Assembly (NCBI RefSeq): GCF_002531725.1 | Contig: NZ_NWSQ01000008.1 | Location: 124,001 to 188,000, forward strand | From: Rhizobium sp. L43 | Lineage (GTDB): Bacteria > Pseudomonadota > Alphaproteobacteria > Rhizobiales > Rhizobiaceae | DNA: 64,000 bases | Direction of reading: 5' to 3' | In this document: positions 1 to 7,519 of the stretch, one piece after another | Layout of the letters: each line of letters begins with the position of its first letter | How positions within the stretch are numbered: position 1 is the stretch's first letter | The notes under the pieces: model-generated | Database searches by the model: none | Seen by the model: only the letters and a program-made list of their open reading frames with translations | Told to the model about the DNA's origin: nothing | Translations under genes and position numbers: made by a program

Positions 1-518
1 CGGTGCCAGTAATAGGCGCCGGCAACCGCGTCCCATGTCCAGTTGGATTTTTCCGTGTCGATGAAAATGATCCGCGTTTCCGGAAATTTCTGATCACTAT
101 CGGACCAGACGTAGAAGTCGCGCTCCGGCGATCCCGCCGGGGCCTGGCGGGCGCGCTGGAACCAGGGATGCTGATCGGAGGTGTGGTTGATGACGAGCTC
201 GATGATGACGCGGATATTGCGCCGGTGGGCAGCGTCGACGAAAGCACGGAAGTCCTCCACCGTCCCGTAATCGGGGCTGACATTGCCATAGTCGGCAATG
301 TCATAGCCGTCGTCGCGGCGCGGAGAGGGAAAGAACGGCAGGAGCCAGATGGCATTGACGCCGAGGGCTGCGATGTGATCGAGTTTCTGGTGCAGGCCGG
401 CAAAGTCGCCGACCCCGTCGCCATTGGCGTCGTAGAACGACTTGATGTGCAGCTGATAGATGATCGCATCCTTGTACCAGAGCGGCTGCTCGATACCATC
501 GGGGTTCATCGTGTCCAT
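1..518 (-). CDS. treS: Trehalose synthase (maltose alpha-D-glucosyltransferase), N-terminal part
   Basis: This is the first 172 residues of a GH13 enzyme that interconverts trehalose and maltose in the cytoplasm. The rest lies beyond the left edge of the window. The N-terminus has the typical TreS opening (PLWYKDAIIYQLHIKSFYD, then NGDGVGDF) and GH13 conserved region I (ELVINHTSDQHPWF). The ATG at 518 directly follows the glgE stop codon, and a GGAGG lies about six bases upstream inside the end of glgE, so the two genes are probably translationally coupled. TreS and GlgE together make the TreS-GlgE route, in which trehalose is turned into maltose, then maltose-1-phosphate, then alpha-glucan. 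I cannot see whether a maltokinase domain is fused at the missing C-terminus. Confidence 0.93.
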   Translation of the reverse strand, partial: MDTMNPDGIEQPLWYKDAIIYQLHIKSFYDANGDGVGDFAGLHQKLDHIAALGVNAIWLLPFFPSPRRDDGYDIADYGNVSPDYGTVEDFRAFVDAAHRRNIRVIIELVINHTSDQHPWFQRARQAPAGSPERDFYVWSDSDQKFPETRIIFIDTEKSNWTWDAVAGAYYWH

Positions 519-3500
519 TCATGCCTCCGCTGCTCGAACGCGCCAGATCGCAAAGGGCAGAATCTCAGGGTTTAGGCTGACGGTCTGCCTTTTGCCGGTC
601 CATTTGAAACGATGCCCGCCGATCAGATCCTCGGCATCCAGCGTGCCGTCGTCGCCGAGCGACCAGTGCCAGAGCGGCAGTTCGACATCGCTTTGCTGAA
701 AATTGTGGGGGTCGAGGCTGATGGCGATGAGCAGGACATTGTCGCGGGCCTTGCTTGCCTTCTCGAAGAAAAGGATATTGTCATTCCACGCATTCAGCAG
801 CGTCAGCCCGAGATGCGAATGCAGCGCGGTGTTTTCGTTCCTGATGCGGTTGAGCGTCCTGATTTCGGCAATGATATTGCCCGGCCGGTCGTAGTCCCAG
901 GCGCGGATCTCGTACTTCTCGCTATCGGCATATTCCTTGCGCTTGGCATCCGGGCGCCCCTCGCAAAGTTCGAAACCATTATAGACGCCCCATAATCCAG
1001 ACAGCGTGGCGGCAAGGGCCGCACGGATCAGGAAGGCCGGGCGCGGCGCGTTCTGCAGGAAATCCGGATTGATATCATGGGTGTTGACGAAGAAATGCGG
1101 CCGGAAGAACTCCTTCGCCGCCGTCTCGGTCAGCTCCCGCATATATTGCTCAAGCTCCCACTTGGCATTGCGCCAGGTGAAGTAGGTGTAGGACTGAGAG
1201 AAGCCGATCTTCGCCAGCCGGTACATGACCTTCGGCTTGGTGAAGGCCTCCGACAGGAAAACGACATCGGGGTGACGCGCCCGGATATCGCCGATCAGCC
1301 ATTCCCAGAACGGGAAAGGTTTCGTGTGCGGATTGTCGACGCGAAAGAGCTTGACGCCCTGGTCCACCCAAAGCTGGACGACATCTCGGATTTCCACCCA
1401 GAGCGAAGGCAGCGCATCTTTTGTGTAGAAATCGACGTTGACGATATCCTCGTATTTCTTCGGCGGGTTTTCGGCATATTTGATCGTGCCGTCGGGACGC
1501 CAGTCGAACCAGCCGGGATGCTCCTTCAGCCAGGGGTGATCCGGCGACGCCTGGATTGCGAGGTCGAGAGCGATCTCCAGGCCATGCCGGCTTGCCGCCT
1601 CGACCAGCCGGCGGAAATCCTCGAACTCGCCGAGCTCGGGATGAATGGCATCGTGGCCGCCGTCCTCGGAGCCGATGGCATAGGGGCTGCCGGGATCATC
1701 AGGCGCGGCCTTCAGGCTGTTGTTGCGGCCTTTCCGGTTGGTCGATCCGATCGGATGAATCGGCGGGAAATAGAGCGCATCGAAGCCCATGTCGCGGATG
1801 GCGGGCAATCTCGATATAACGTCGTCGAAGGTGCCGTGCCGGTCCGGATCGCCGCTCTGCGAGCGCGGGAAGATCTGGTACCAGCTGGCAAAAGCCGCCG
1901 CCTTGCGCTCGGCATCGACGGCGCTTGCCCCTGAGCGAAGCCGAAACGGCCGCCTGTCCGCCCTGTTCATCAATTCGAATGTCTCGGCATCGAGCAGGAT
2001 CGCCGTGCGCTCGGCATCGGACGCCCGTTCGAGACTGTCGGCGAGGGCCTTCAATTCGGTGCGGAGCGCGGCACCCGCATGTGTCTCGGCCGAGCGGACG
2101 AGGTTCAGCCCCTCCTGCAGTTCGAGCTTCAGGTCCAGCCTGGCGTCGTGTTTCTTCGTCAGTTCATAGCGAAAGATCGCAAATGGGTTTTTCCACGCCT
2201 CGACGGCGAACTCATAACGTCCGGTGCGCTCCAGCAGGAATTCGGCGCGCCAGCGGTCGTTTTCGACCAGCTGCATCTCCGTCTCGTTCCAGTCCGCCGC
2301 ATCGACCGGCCGCCAGAGCAGGATCGCCGCGATCGGGTCATGGCCGTCGGCGACTATGTCAGCCTCGACGGTGACGATGTCGCCGGCCACCCGCTTGACG
2401 GGGAAGCGCCCGTCATCGACCCGCGGCATGATGTTTTCGATGGCAAGCCGCGCCGAGGCGACCGCCTGCTCGATCTCGAGGATCGGCCGGGCTGTGATCG
2501 GCGCCGGCGCCTTGCATTCGACCACCCGGGTCTCCCCTGCCCGCAGCCGTAGCGCCGCGCCATCGGCTGCGACGGGAAGAAAACCCGAAGCCGCTTCGCG
2601 AAGTGCGGTCACCGGCGCCGGCGCACTTTTCCGGAGGTCCCTGTTGAGCAGGATGAACCGCACATTCCCCGCGCTGCGCAGGTCTTCGGCCTCGGACTGC
2701 AGCAGTGCCGAGACCGGGCCATTGGCGTTGCGGATCAGCCGAAGCGATGCGGCATGCGCATGCGGGTTCTTGCCGATCTCGGTGTTCGCAAGGCGAATTT
2801 CCGAGCAGAGATCGAAAGCGAGGTCATGGCGCAGGCCCCGCAGGCCGGCTGCATTCCCATGGGTCGGATCGAGCGGCGTGGCTGCGCCATATTCGAAGCC
2901 CATCGGAACCATCAGGCCGCCGCCGAGCGTGGCGGCAAGGCGCAGCGCCCTGGTGGCGCGCCGTTCGAGGATTTCGCGGCTCTCGGTTCCGTGCGCAATC
3001 CGCCTGGCGAATGGCGGTTCCGGAAAAGCGATCTGCCAGCCGAGCGGCGCCTGGATGCGGTATTCCTCGATGAACCATCTCTCGTCGAAATCCCACCAGG
3101 CCATCGATGAAAAGCAGCCGTCGAAGCCTGTATTCTTGACCGCGTCCCTCGCCCCAAAATCAGTGCCGGGCGTCCAGGCGAGGAATTGCGCTTCTGCCTT
3201 CTCGCGCACCGCCGAAATCAGCGATTTGAAAACCGCCGGCGCAATGCGGTCGATGCCGAGCGCCCGGTAGCCGGAGACGCCGAGATCGGTCAGCAGTCGC
3301 AGCCGTTCGGTCCATTCCGCCGACAGTTGCGATTGGCGCTCCGCCTCTATCACCGATATCGGGTCTTCCGGGTCCAACGGCGAGCGCCGGGGGTCGACGG
3401 GATGAAAGCCCGCATGTGGATCCCGGGCTTTGCCGTCGAGCATCAGGTCCATCATCAAGGCGACACCGCTTTCGCGGGCGGCCGCCGCCAGACGCCCGAC

Positions 3501-3743
3501 CCCATCCTCGACCTCGCTTCCGAGTGATAGCTCAGGATCGAGGCAATCCAGGTCCTGGGAGACAAAGACGCTGCGCTCCCCGCCCCGGTCGAAGAGAGGT
3601 GCGGTCAGCACACGGTCGAAATCCATCTCCGCGGCGTGGTCGAAAACCTCGCGCCACGCATCGATACCCTGAAGAAGGAGTGGATTGACGTAATAAATCC
3701 GCGGTGGGGTGCTCAACACACCCTGGTTTGGAGAGAATGACAT
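519..3743 (-). CDS. glgE: Alpha-1,4-glucan:maltose-1-phosphate maltosyltransferase, long form
   Basis: A 1074-residue GH13 protein. GlgE transfers maltose from maltose-1-phosphate to the non-reducing end of alpha-glucans. The C-terminal two thirds, from about residue 415, match ordinary GlgE: an N-terminal beta domain, then the barrel with nucleophile Asp803 (FRVDNPHTK), acid Glu832 (LSEAFTKPK) and Asp890 (NTHDINP). Their spacing of 29 and 58 residues fits the family. Usual GlgE is about 650-700 residues, so roughly 410 residues are extra at the N-terminus. That extension itself looks like a GH13 barrel (for example MMDLMLD, then GYRALGIDRIAP) but lacks the catalytic FRxDxxxH pattern. The ATG has a GAGG about ten bases upstream. 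The stop abuts treS. The function of the extra domain is unknown; glucan binding is an inference. Confidence 0.92.
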   Translation of the reverse strand: MSFSPNQGVLSTPPRIYYVNPLLLQGIDAWREVFDHAAEMDFDRVLTAPLFDRGGERSVFVSQDLDCLDPELSLGSEVEDGVGRLAAAARESGVALMMDLMLDGKARDPHAGFHPVDPRRSPLDPEDPISVIEAERQSQLSAEWTERLRLLTDLGVSGYRALGIDRIAPAVFKSLISAVREKAEAQFLAWTPGTDFGARDAVKNTGFDGCFSSMAWWDFDERWFIEEYRIQAPLGWQIAFPEPPFARRIAHGTESREILERRATRALRLAATLGGGLMVPMGFEYGAATPLDPTHGNAAGLRGLRHDLAFDLCSEIRLANTEIGKNPHAHAASLRLIRNANGPVSALLQSEAEDLRSAGNVRFILLNRDLRKSAPAPVTALREAASGFLPVAADGAALRLRAGETRVVECKAPAPITARPILEIEQAVASARLAIENIMPRVDDGRFPVKRVAGDIVTVEADIVADGHDPIAAILLWRPVDAADWNETEMQLVENDRWRAEFLLERTGRYEFAVEAWKNPFAIFRYELTKKHDARLDLKLELQEGLNLVRSAETHAGAALRTELKALADSLERASDAERTAILLDAETFELMNRADRRPFRLRSGASAVDAERKAAAFASWYQIFPRSQSGDPDRHGTFDDVISRLPAIRDMGFDALYFPPIHPIGSTNRKGRNNSLKAAPDDPGSPYAIGSEDGGHDAIHPELGEFEDFRRLVEAASRHGLEIALDLAIQASPDHPWLKEHPGWFDWRPDGTIKYAENPPKKYEDIVNVDFYTKDALPSLWVEIRDVVQLWVDQGVKLFRVDNPHTKPFPFWEWLIGDIRARHPDVVFLSEAFTKPKVMYRLAKIGFSQSYTYFTWRNAKWELEQYMRELTETAAKEFFRPHFFVNTHDINPDFLQNAPRPAFLIRAALAATLSGLWGVYNGFELCEGRPDAKRKEYADSEKYEIRAWDYDRPGNIIAEIRTLNRIRNENTALHSHLGLTLLNAWNDNILFFEKASKARDNVLLIAISLDPHNFQQSDVELPLWHWSLGDDGTLDAEDLIGGHRFKWTGKRQTVSLNPEILPFAIWRVRAAEA

Positions 3744-3949
3744 CGGCCGCCGCCTCGATTTGCTTTAGAGGCAAACTTCTGTTGGCGGAGGTTGTTCCAC
3801 CGAAACTGGCAATTCGCGATGCGCCATATCCCGTCGGCCGCATTGCCGCGGCTTGGATGAGACGTGTTCCAAGCGCTCGCGCTGCAGAGAGGCCTTGAAG
3901 ATTCGCGCTATCTTTGGGTAGTCTTGCGCCTCCCGGGAGGGTGACCCAT

Positions 3950-4333
3950 TTGACTGCTGACGGCGCACCATTGCTTCGATCGATACTCTTTAGCGCCGCC
4001 CTGTCGGCTTGCGCCTTGTGCCTGGCTTCCTGGAGCATCGAGACCGATCACTCCACGGAGGAGACGCATGGCCTGTTCGAAATCCGCGAGGAGGCCAGGC
4101 GCTTCATTTCGCAGGAGAACGCCAAGGGACCTCAGCAATGGGAGGTGCTGGAACCCAACCTGAAGACGCTGGTTCCCCGATGTGCGGTCCCGCTGGAAAC
4201 ACAGTGGACGCCGAAGAGCCTTGGCCGCTCGAAACCGAGCGTCATGGTGATCTGCACGGCCGCCGTGCCGAACTCTGTGATGAAAGATTGGGATGTCCAT
4301 GTTCCCGTGGAGCGGAAGCCGAAGGCGGAATGA
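3950..4333 (+). CDS. Small exported hypothetical protein
   Basis: About 127 residues. I chose the TTG at 3950 because a GGGAGG at 3935-3940 sits nine bases before it; an in-frame TTG at 3914 would extend it by 12 residues. A hydrophobic segment near the start (SILFSAALSACALCLASW) looks like a signal peptide, suggesting a periplasmic product. The mature part has two cysteines about 33 residues apart, each inside a short pattern (VPRCAVPL and VMVICTAA) followed by DWDVHVPV. This faintly resembles the N-terminal part of the flagellar P-ring chaperone FlgA, but no flagellar genes are near, so I do not name it so. It stands alone between glgE and the toxin-antitoxin pair. Confidence 0.6.
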   Translation: MTADGAPLLRSILFSAALSACALCLASWSIETDHSTEETHGLFEIREEARRFISQENAKGPQQWEVLEPNLKTLVPRCAVPLETQWTPKSLGRSKPSVMVICTAAVPNSVMKDWDVHVPVERKPKAE

Positions 4334-4438
4334 ACGTCCGATGACGGCCATCGCAAATGCCAGCATCGCGGTACAAGTGCCGCAAAAGCGCGCGCCGTAA
4401 CCAGAAGCCGCACGCCCGTCCTTGTCGCCATCGAAGAA

Positions 4439-4458
4439 TGTGCTATTTATGTAGCACA
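4439..4458 (+). promoter_or_regulatory. Inverted repeat, probable toxin-antitoxin operator
   Basis: Perfect 7-base arms TGTGCTA and TAGCACA are separated by six bases (TTTATG). The repeat lies 16 bases before the antitoxin start codon. AbrB-type antitoxins usually repress their own operon through such palindromes, so this is a good candidate autoregulatory site. Confidence 0.6.
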
Positions 4459-4474
4459 AATCAGAGGCACTTAG

Positions 4475-4738
4475 ATGACGAACACAGCAAAGATTCGCCG
4501 CCAGGGCGGCGCGACTGTATTTAGCATTCCCCCCGCACTGTTAAAAATGCTCGGGGTGGAAGTCGGCGCGGAGTTGACCTTGGTCGTAAGCAATGGAGCG
4601 CTTGTCGCCACGCCAACGGTGGCGAAGAAGAGATATACACTGGCGGAGTTGCTTGAAGGGGCAGATGAGATGTCTGCGCTGAACAAGCAGGCTGCAGCCT
4701 GGAACGTCAGCCCGCCTGTCGGCAACGAAGTGTCCTGA
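4475..4738 (+). CDS. Antitoxin, AbrB/MazE (ChpS-like) family
   Basis: An 87-residue swapped-hairpin AbrB-type protein. The N-terminal half (IRRQGGATVFSIPPALLKML, then GVEVGAELTLVV) is the DNA-binding fold of MazE/ChpS antitoxins. The C-terminal tail (residues 50-87) would wrap and neutralise the toxin. The stop codon overlaps the toxin start by one base, so the two are translationally coupled. An inverted repeat just upstream (4439-4458) is the likely autoregulatory operator. The pair sits at the edge of a GC-poorer islet, which suggests horizontal acquisition. Confidence 0.88.
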   Translation: MTNTAKIRRQGGATVFSIPPALLKMLGVEVGAELTLVVSNGALVATPTVAKKRYTLAELLEGADEMSALNKQAAAWNVSPPVGNEVS

Positions 4739-5097
4739 TGGTTCGCAGCAACGTTCCCAGGCGTGGCGACGTCTTTCTCGTCGACCTGAATCCAGTCGTC
4801 GGGAACGAAATGAAGGACGCCCATCGATGCGTCGTGATCAGTCCTCGCGAAATCAATGTCGTGGGAATGTGCCTCACCGTGCCTATCACCACGGGAGGTG
4901 TGTTCACGCGCAAAGCTGGACTGGCCGTCAACATCTCAGGTCATAAGACGACAGGGGTCGCTCTCTGCAATCAGGTCAGAGCCCTCGACATTATGGAGCG
5001 AGTAAGGCTTAAAACCGCTCGGCTTGTGGATACATTGGACACCTCCACGACCGACGAGATCGTCGCACGAGTGGTCAGTATGATTGATCCGGCTTGA
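4738..5097 (+). CDS. Endoribonuclease toxin, MazF/PemK/ChpB family
   Basis: A 119-residue PemK-fold toxin. MazF-family toxins cut mRNA at short sequences and stop growth when the antitoxin is lost. The family opening is clear (PRRGDVFLVDLNPVVGNE), followed by the HRCVVISPREIN strand and LTVPITTG. It begins at the last base of the antitoxin stop codon. Length and gene order (antitoxin first) are normal for ChpSB/MazEF pairs. Which of the ChpB, MazF or PemK subtypes it is cannot be decided from the sequence alone. Confidence 0.9.
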   Translation: MVRSNVPRRGDVFLVDLNPVVGNEMKDAHRCVVISPREINVVGMCLTVPITTGGVFTRKAGLAVNISGHKTTGVALCNQVRALDIMERVRLKTARLVDTLDTSTTDEIVARVVSMIDPA

Positions 5098-5233
5098 TCG
5101 CACCGAGATGCTGCAGCATCTCAAAAATGACTTGGTCTGGTATAAAAGCGGCATTGGCTGCGCCAACCCGGTGGAACCGCTTCATTTGGCCTAGCTACGG
5201 TCTGCGGTTTTTTCTTCTATAACGACAATGCTA

Positions 5234-5261
5234 GCGGCATCACCAGACTTGATGATGCCGC
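5234..5261. other. Intergenic hairpin
   Basis: Nine-base perfect arms (GCGGCATCA and TGATGCCGC) with a ten-base loop lie downstream of the toxin gene and just past the 3' end of the small leftward HTH gene. No clear T-run follows in either direction, so it may be a weak bidirectional terminator or only an RNA-stabilising hairpin. Otherwise 5098-5277 shows no gene. Confidence 0.4.
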
Positions 5262-5277
5262 ATAGTTAGACTACCTT

Positions 5278-5478
5278 TTAGCTGAGAGTCGTATCATTCG
5301 GAGGGAGGGGTACGGCAGTTGGGAACCGGCGACGATGAACAATGTGGTTCACGGTTCCGACGTTCAGGCGAAAGACTATAGCAGCCTTGGTCTGAGGCCA
5401 CCCCTTGATCAGAACTGCCCAAAGCACGTTGCATGCCTTTATATACGTGCTAGGGAAATGATCGAGTTCGACGCGCAT
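5278..5478 (-). CDS. Small HTH-like hypothetical protein
   Basis: A 66-residue protein. I keep it because the start codon has a well-placed AAAGGA (about six bases upstream) and the middle of the protein reads like a helix-turn-helix (WPQTKAAIVFRLNVGTVNHI, followed by a basic HRRRF). That would suit a small DNA-binding protein or an orphan phage- or plasmid-type regulator. No known name is recognised. It is divergent from the candidate small RNA at about 5510-5725 and sits in GC-poorer DNA. Confidence 0.55.
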   Translation of the reverse strand: MRVELDHFPSTYIKACNVLWAVLIKGWPQTKAAIVFRLNVGTVNHIVHRRRFPTAVPLPPNDTTLS

Positions 5479-5509
5479 GCGAAATCCTTTCGTGCTTGCG
5501 CTTGATGTT

Positions 5510-5725
5510 GAACCCGGTCAAGAAAAGGAAACCTGTGGCCTTCTCCTAACCGGGGTAGTCACAAGCCCGCATCGATCGTTACCAGCTTTCGATGCGGGTC
5601 CTATTAGACCGGTGTTGTCGGTCCATGGTATTTAGCCATGCCATCCTCCGTGTTTGGGCGCTTTAAACAGCGCAGGGTTGATAGAATTCAGGAGTGGCCA
5701 CCATCCACTCCTGAATTGTTTTTTT
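5510..5725 (+). ncRNA. Candidate structured small RNA ending at a Rho-independent terminator
   Basis: This non-coding stretch contains four successive stem-loops and then a strong terminator, all readable on the plus strand. They are CCCGGT/ACCGGG (5513-5518 with 5549-5554), enclosing GAAAAGG with CCTTCTC (one mismatch); CCCGCATCGA/TCGATGCGGG (5566-5575 with 5589-5598); GACCG/CGGTC (5607-5611 with 5619-5623); and GCGCT/AGCGC (5658-5662 with 5669-5673). The terminator hairpin is at 5685-5717 with a T-run at 5719-5725. No convincing ORF with a ribosome binding site precedes that terminator on this strand. The 5' end is a guess and no clear promoter was recognised. No known sRNA family is claimed. 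Confidence 0.45.
5685..5725 (+). terminator. Rho-independent terminator (plus strand)
   Basis: Thirteen-base perfect arms (AATTCAGGAGTGG and CCACTCCTGAATT), a seven-base loop, then G and seven T. The T-run makes it a plus-strand terminator, so it must end a plus-strand transcript, probably the candidate small RNA. It overlaps the last codons of the convergent gene at 5688-6227. Confidence 0.8.
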
Positions 5726-6227
5726 CGTCGAGCATGGACATAGAGGGGCTCTGCTTCGCTGCAGACTGCAACAGGCCGGCTTTAGGCCCTAGACTATTGC
5801 CCCACTCAACGAGTCCGTATCCAAAACCCTTCACATTGTTGAAAAGTTTGGAACTGGTAAGGAAAGAAGAAAGTGTCTTTGCAGGTATCGAGCCGCCGAT
5901 CTCTATACCGGCCGCCTGAACGATTGGCAGAAGATCACCAGAAGAAGCCCGATGTCCAGAGTCCAACAGATGTCTTGAGATAACCTCGTTGACCAGAGCG
6001 GTTTTGGAGCCCGCCCTTGACTGAGGCTGAACATTTACGACAACGTTTGCGTTAGAAGGCGGAATTTCAGAAGATGCCCTTGGCTTTTCTTCTACGTCTT
6101 CAAAGGCTTCGTAGGTAGCAATTAACTTCTGAAGCTGTTGCAACTTCTGCCAGGCTGGAACTCTCGCCAGCTCGGCCTGCAGCTTCTCTCTCTCTCTGTA
6201 GACATGGGCAAGAAGGTCGTTCGGCAT
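5688..6227 (-). CDS. Hypothetical protein with coiled-coil N-terminus and winged-helix-like middle
   Basis: A 179-residue protein of unknown function. Residues 1-45 are charged and leucine-rich (VYREREKLQAELARVP), likely a coiled coil. Residues 75-140 (KTALVNEVISRHLLDSGHRA through KLFNNVKGFGYGLVEW) look like a small winged-helix or HARE-HTH-like fold, so DNA binding is possible but unproven. The start has AAGAGG about eight bases upstream. That Shine-Dalgarno sequence lies inside an inverted repeat (6236-6276) that could hide it in the mRNA. Base composition is GC-poor compared with the neighbours. The 3' end overlaps a terminator that belongs to the opposite strand. Confidence 0.65.
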   Translation of the reverse strand: MPNDLLAHVYREREKLQAELARVPAWQKLQQLQKLIATYEAFEDVEEKPRASSEIPPSNANVVVNVQPQSRAGSKTALVNEVISRHLLDSGHRASSGDLLPIVQAAGIEIGGSIPAKTLSSFLTSSKLFNNVKGFGYGLVEWGNSLGPKAGLLQSAAKQSPSMSMLDEKNNSGVDGGHS

Positions 6228-6235
6228 ATCTGGGC

Positions 6236-6276
6236 CTCTTGATTCGCAGCTACCTTATCTAGAGACCAATCAAGAG
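6236..6276 (-). promoter_or_regulatory. Inverted repeat that could sequester a ribosome binding site
   Basis: Nine-base arms CTCTTGATT (6236-6244) and AATCAAGAG (6268-6276) are separated by 23 bases in the leader of the leftward gene that starts at 6227. On the mRNA the downstream arm contains the AAGAGG ribosome binding site, so pairing would block it. Confidence 0.4.
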
Positions 6277-6611
6277 CGAAGTCAATGCGCTCTGCAAATC
6301 GGTCACAGAGTCCAGAACGGAGCAAGAATTCTTTCTCGGAACCTGTTTGCTTACATACTTTCTCAAAGACACGCTCGATACAAGGAGATCGAGTCTTGAG
6401 AGTTTCCTAGTAATAGATACACCGGCAAGACATCCGTGCTGCCAAGTAATCGTGAAGTGAGTAATACGGATCTTGGACACTTAGATGCAGAGACACGGTG
6501 CCAAGGCCACATGTAAAAGACAGGTAGAGGCTCGCCTTCAACCATCAGGCATCCGAACAGGATTTGATGTACTGGATAAAATCACCGCGATAACAACAGA
6601 GGCAGCCAGAC
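6277..6611. other. Intergenic stretch without a recognised gene
   Basis: GC-poorer DNA between the unknown gene and the hydrolase gene. Open frames exist on the minus strand (for example 6259-6480), but I see no good start site or family pattern in them. A degenerate remnant gene cannot be excluded. Confidence 0.5.
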
Positions 6612-7493
6612 GTGGATCCATCGGTGGAATTGTGCTCCTATCCCGGACTTGACGAGCGGATCGTGATCGTCAGGGCGGGTGACGAAGTGGACGGCGCGTT
6701 CGTTCGGACGGAGAGGTTCAATGTCCTGATCGATACGCTCGGCACGCCGGAGCAATGCAAGACGGCGCTCGATCTGCTTGGGGAAAAGGCCGAGGCCCGC
6801 CCCTTGATCGTCATCAATTCGCATATGGATTGGGATCACTTCTGGGGCAATGCCGCCGTAGCCGGGCGCGCTCCCATCATCGCGCATGCCGCGGCACTCG
6901 ACCGCCTGCGTGATCCCTCCGCGCAGCAGGTGCTGAACGACAAGGCGGGCGAGGAAGCCCGGTTTCGCAATGTCGAACTCATCGGCCCCGACATCACCTT
7001 CTCCGGCTCGATGGTTCTGAACGGCGGCGATCTGACGCTGGAACTCATCCATACGCCAGGACACACGCCCGACCATGTCGCCGTCTGGATTCCAGAACTT
7101 CGCATCTGCCTGGCGGTCGATGCGGTGGAATATCCCATTCCCGAAGTCTGGAGCAGACGTGCCGATGATCTTCGCCTGATCCGCTCCTCGCTGGCGCGCA
7201 TCCGCGACCTCGGTGCAAGATTGGTCATCCCCGCACACGGCAGGACATCTTCGCCTTCGGCGGTGGATGAGAACCTCGCCTACTTCGAAGCCCTGGCCGA
7301 TCGTGTCGGCGATTTGAGCGAGAGCCGGCTTGCAGACCCGCAACTCGGCAGCGCCAGCGGATTCCGGCTCGAAGACTTCGTCGCCATCCCCGAGGGGATG
7401 CCCGCCGATATGGCGACGTTTTACCGGAACTGCCATGAGACGAACCTTGGCGCGACCGTTCAGGACCGTATCGGAAAGCTGAAATCCGCATAG
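6612..7493 (+). CDS. Metallo-beta-lactamase-fold hydrolase
   Basis: A 293-residue single-domain MBL-fold protein starting at a GTG with AGAGG upstream. The metal motif is HMDWDH (residues 71-76). It keeps the first His, Asp and last His but has Asp where the classic HxHxDH has its second His. Further metal ligands are likely His in HTPGHTPDH, Asp in CLAVDAVEY and His in VIPAHGRTS. Such proteins hydrolyse esters, lactones or thioesters; the substrate here is unknown. It is followed after 26 bases by an APH-family kinase gene on the same strand, so the two probably form a small operon. It has no signal peptide. Confidence 0.85.
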   Translation: MDPSVELCSYPGLDERIVIVRAGDEVDGAFVRTERFNVLIDTLGTPEQCKTALDLLGEKAEARPLIVINSHMDWDHFWGNAAVAGRAPIIAHAAALDRLRDPSAQQVLNDKAGEEARFRNVELIGPDITFSGSMVLNGGDLTLELIHTPGHTPDHVAVWIPELRICLAVDAVEYPIPEVWSRRADDLRLIRSSLARIRDLGARLVIPAHGRTSSPSAVDENLAYFEALADRVGDLSESRLADPQLGSASGFRLEDFVAIPEGMPADMATFYRNCHETNLGATVQDRIGKLKSA

Positions 7494-7519
7494 AGGGATC
7501 GCACGCGGGAGGCCATGGC

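Noticed and set aside
3532..4038. Open frame of 168 codons on the minus strand upstream of glgE
   Set aside because: It overlaps the N-terminus of glgE in another frame, has no ribosome binding site, and its product reads as low-complexity; glgE explains the region.
5505..5580. Possible tRNA-like folding in the intergenic stem-loop region
   Set aside because: The stems do not have cloverleaf spacing, and no T-loop sequence (GTTCRA) is found in the right place.
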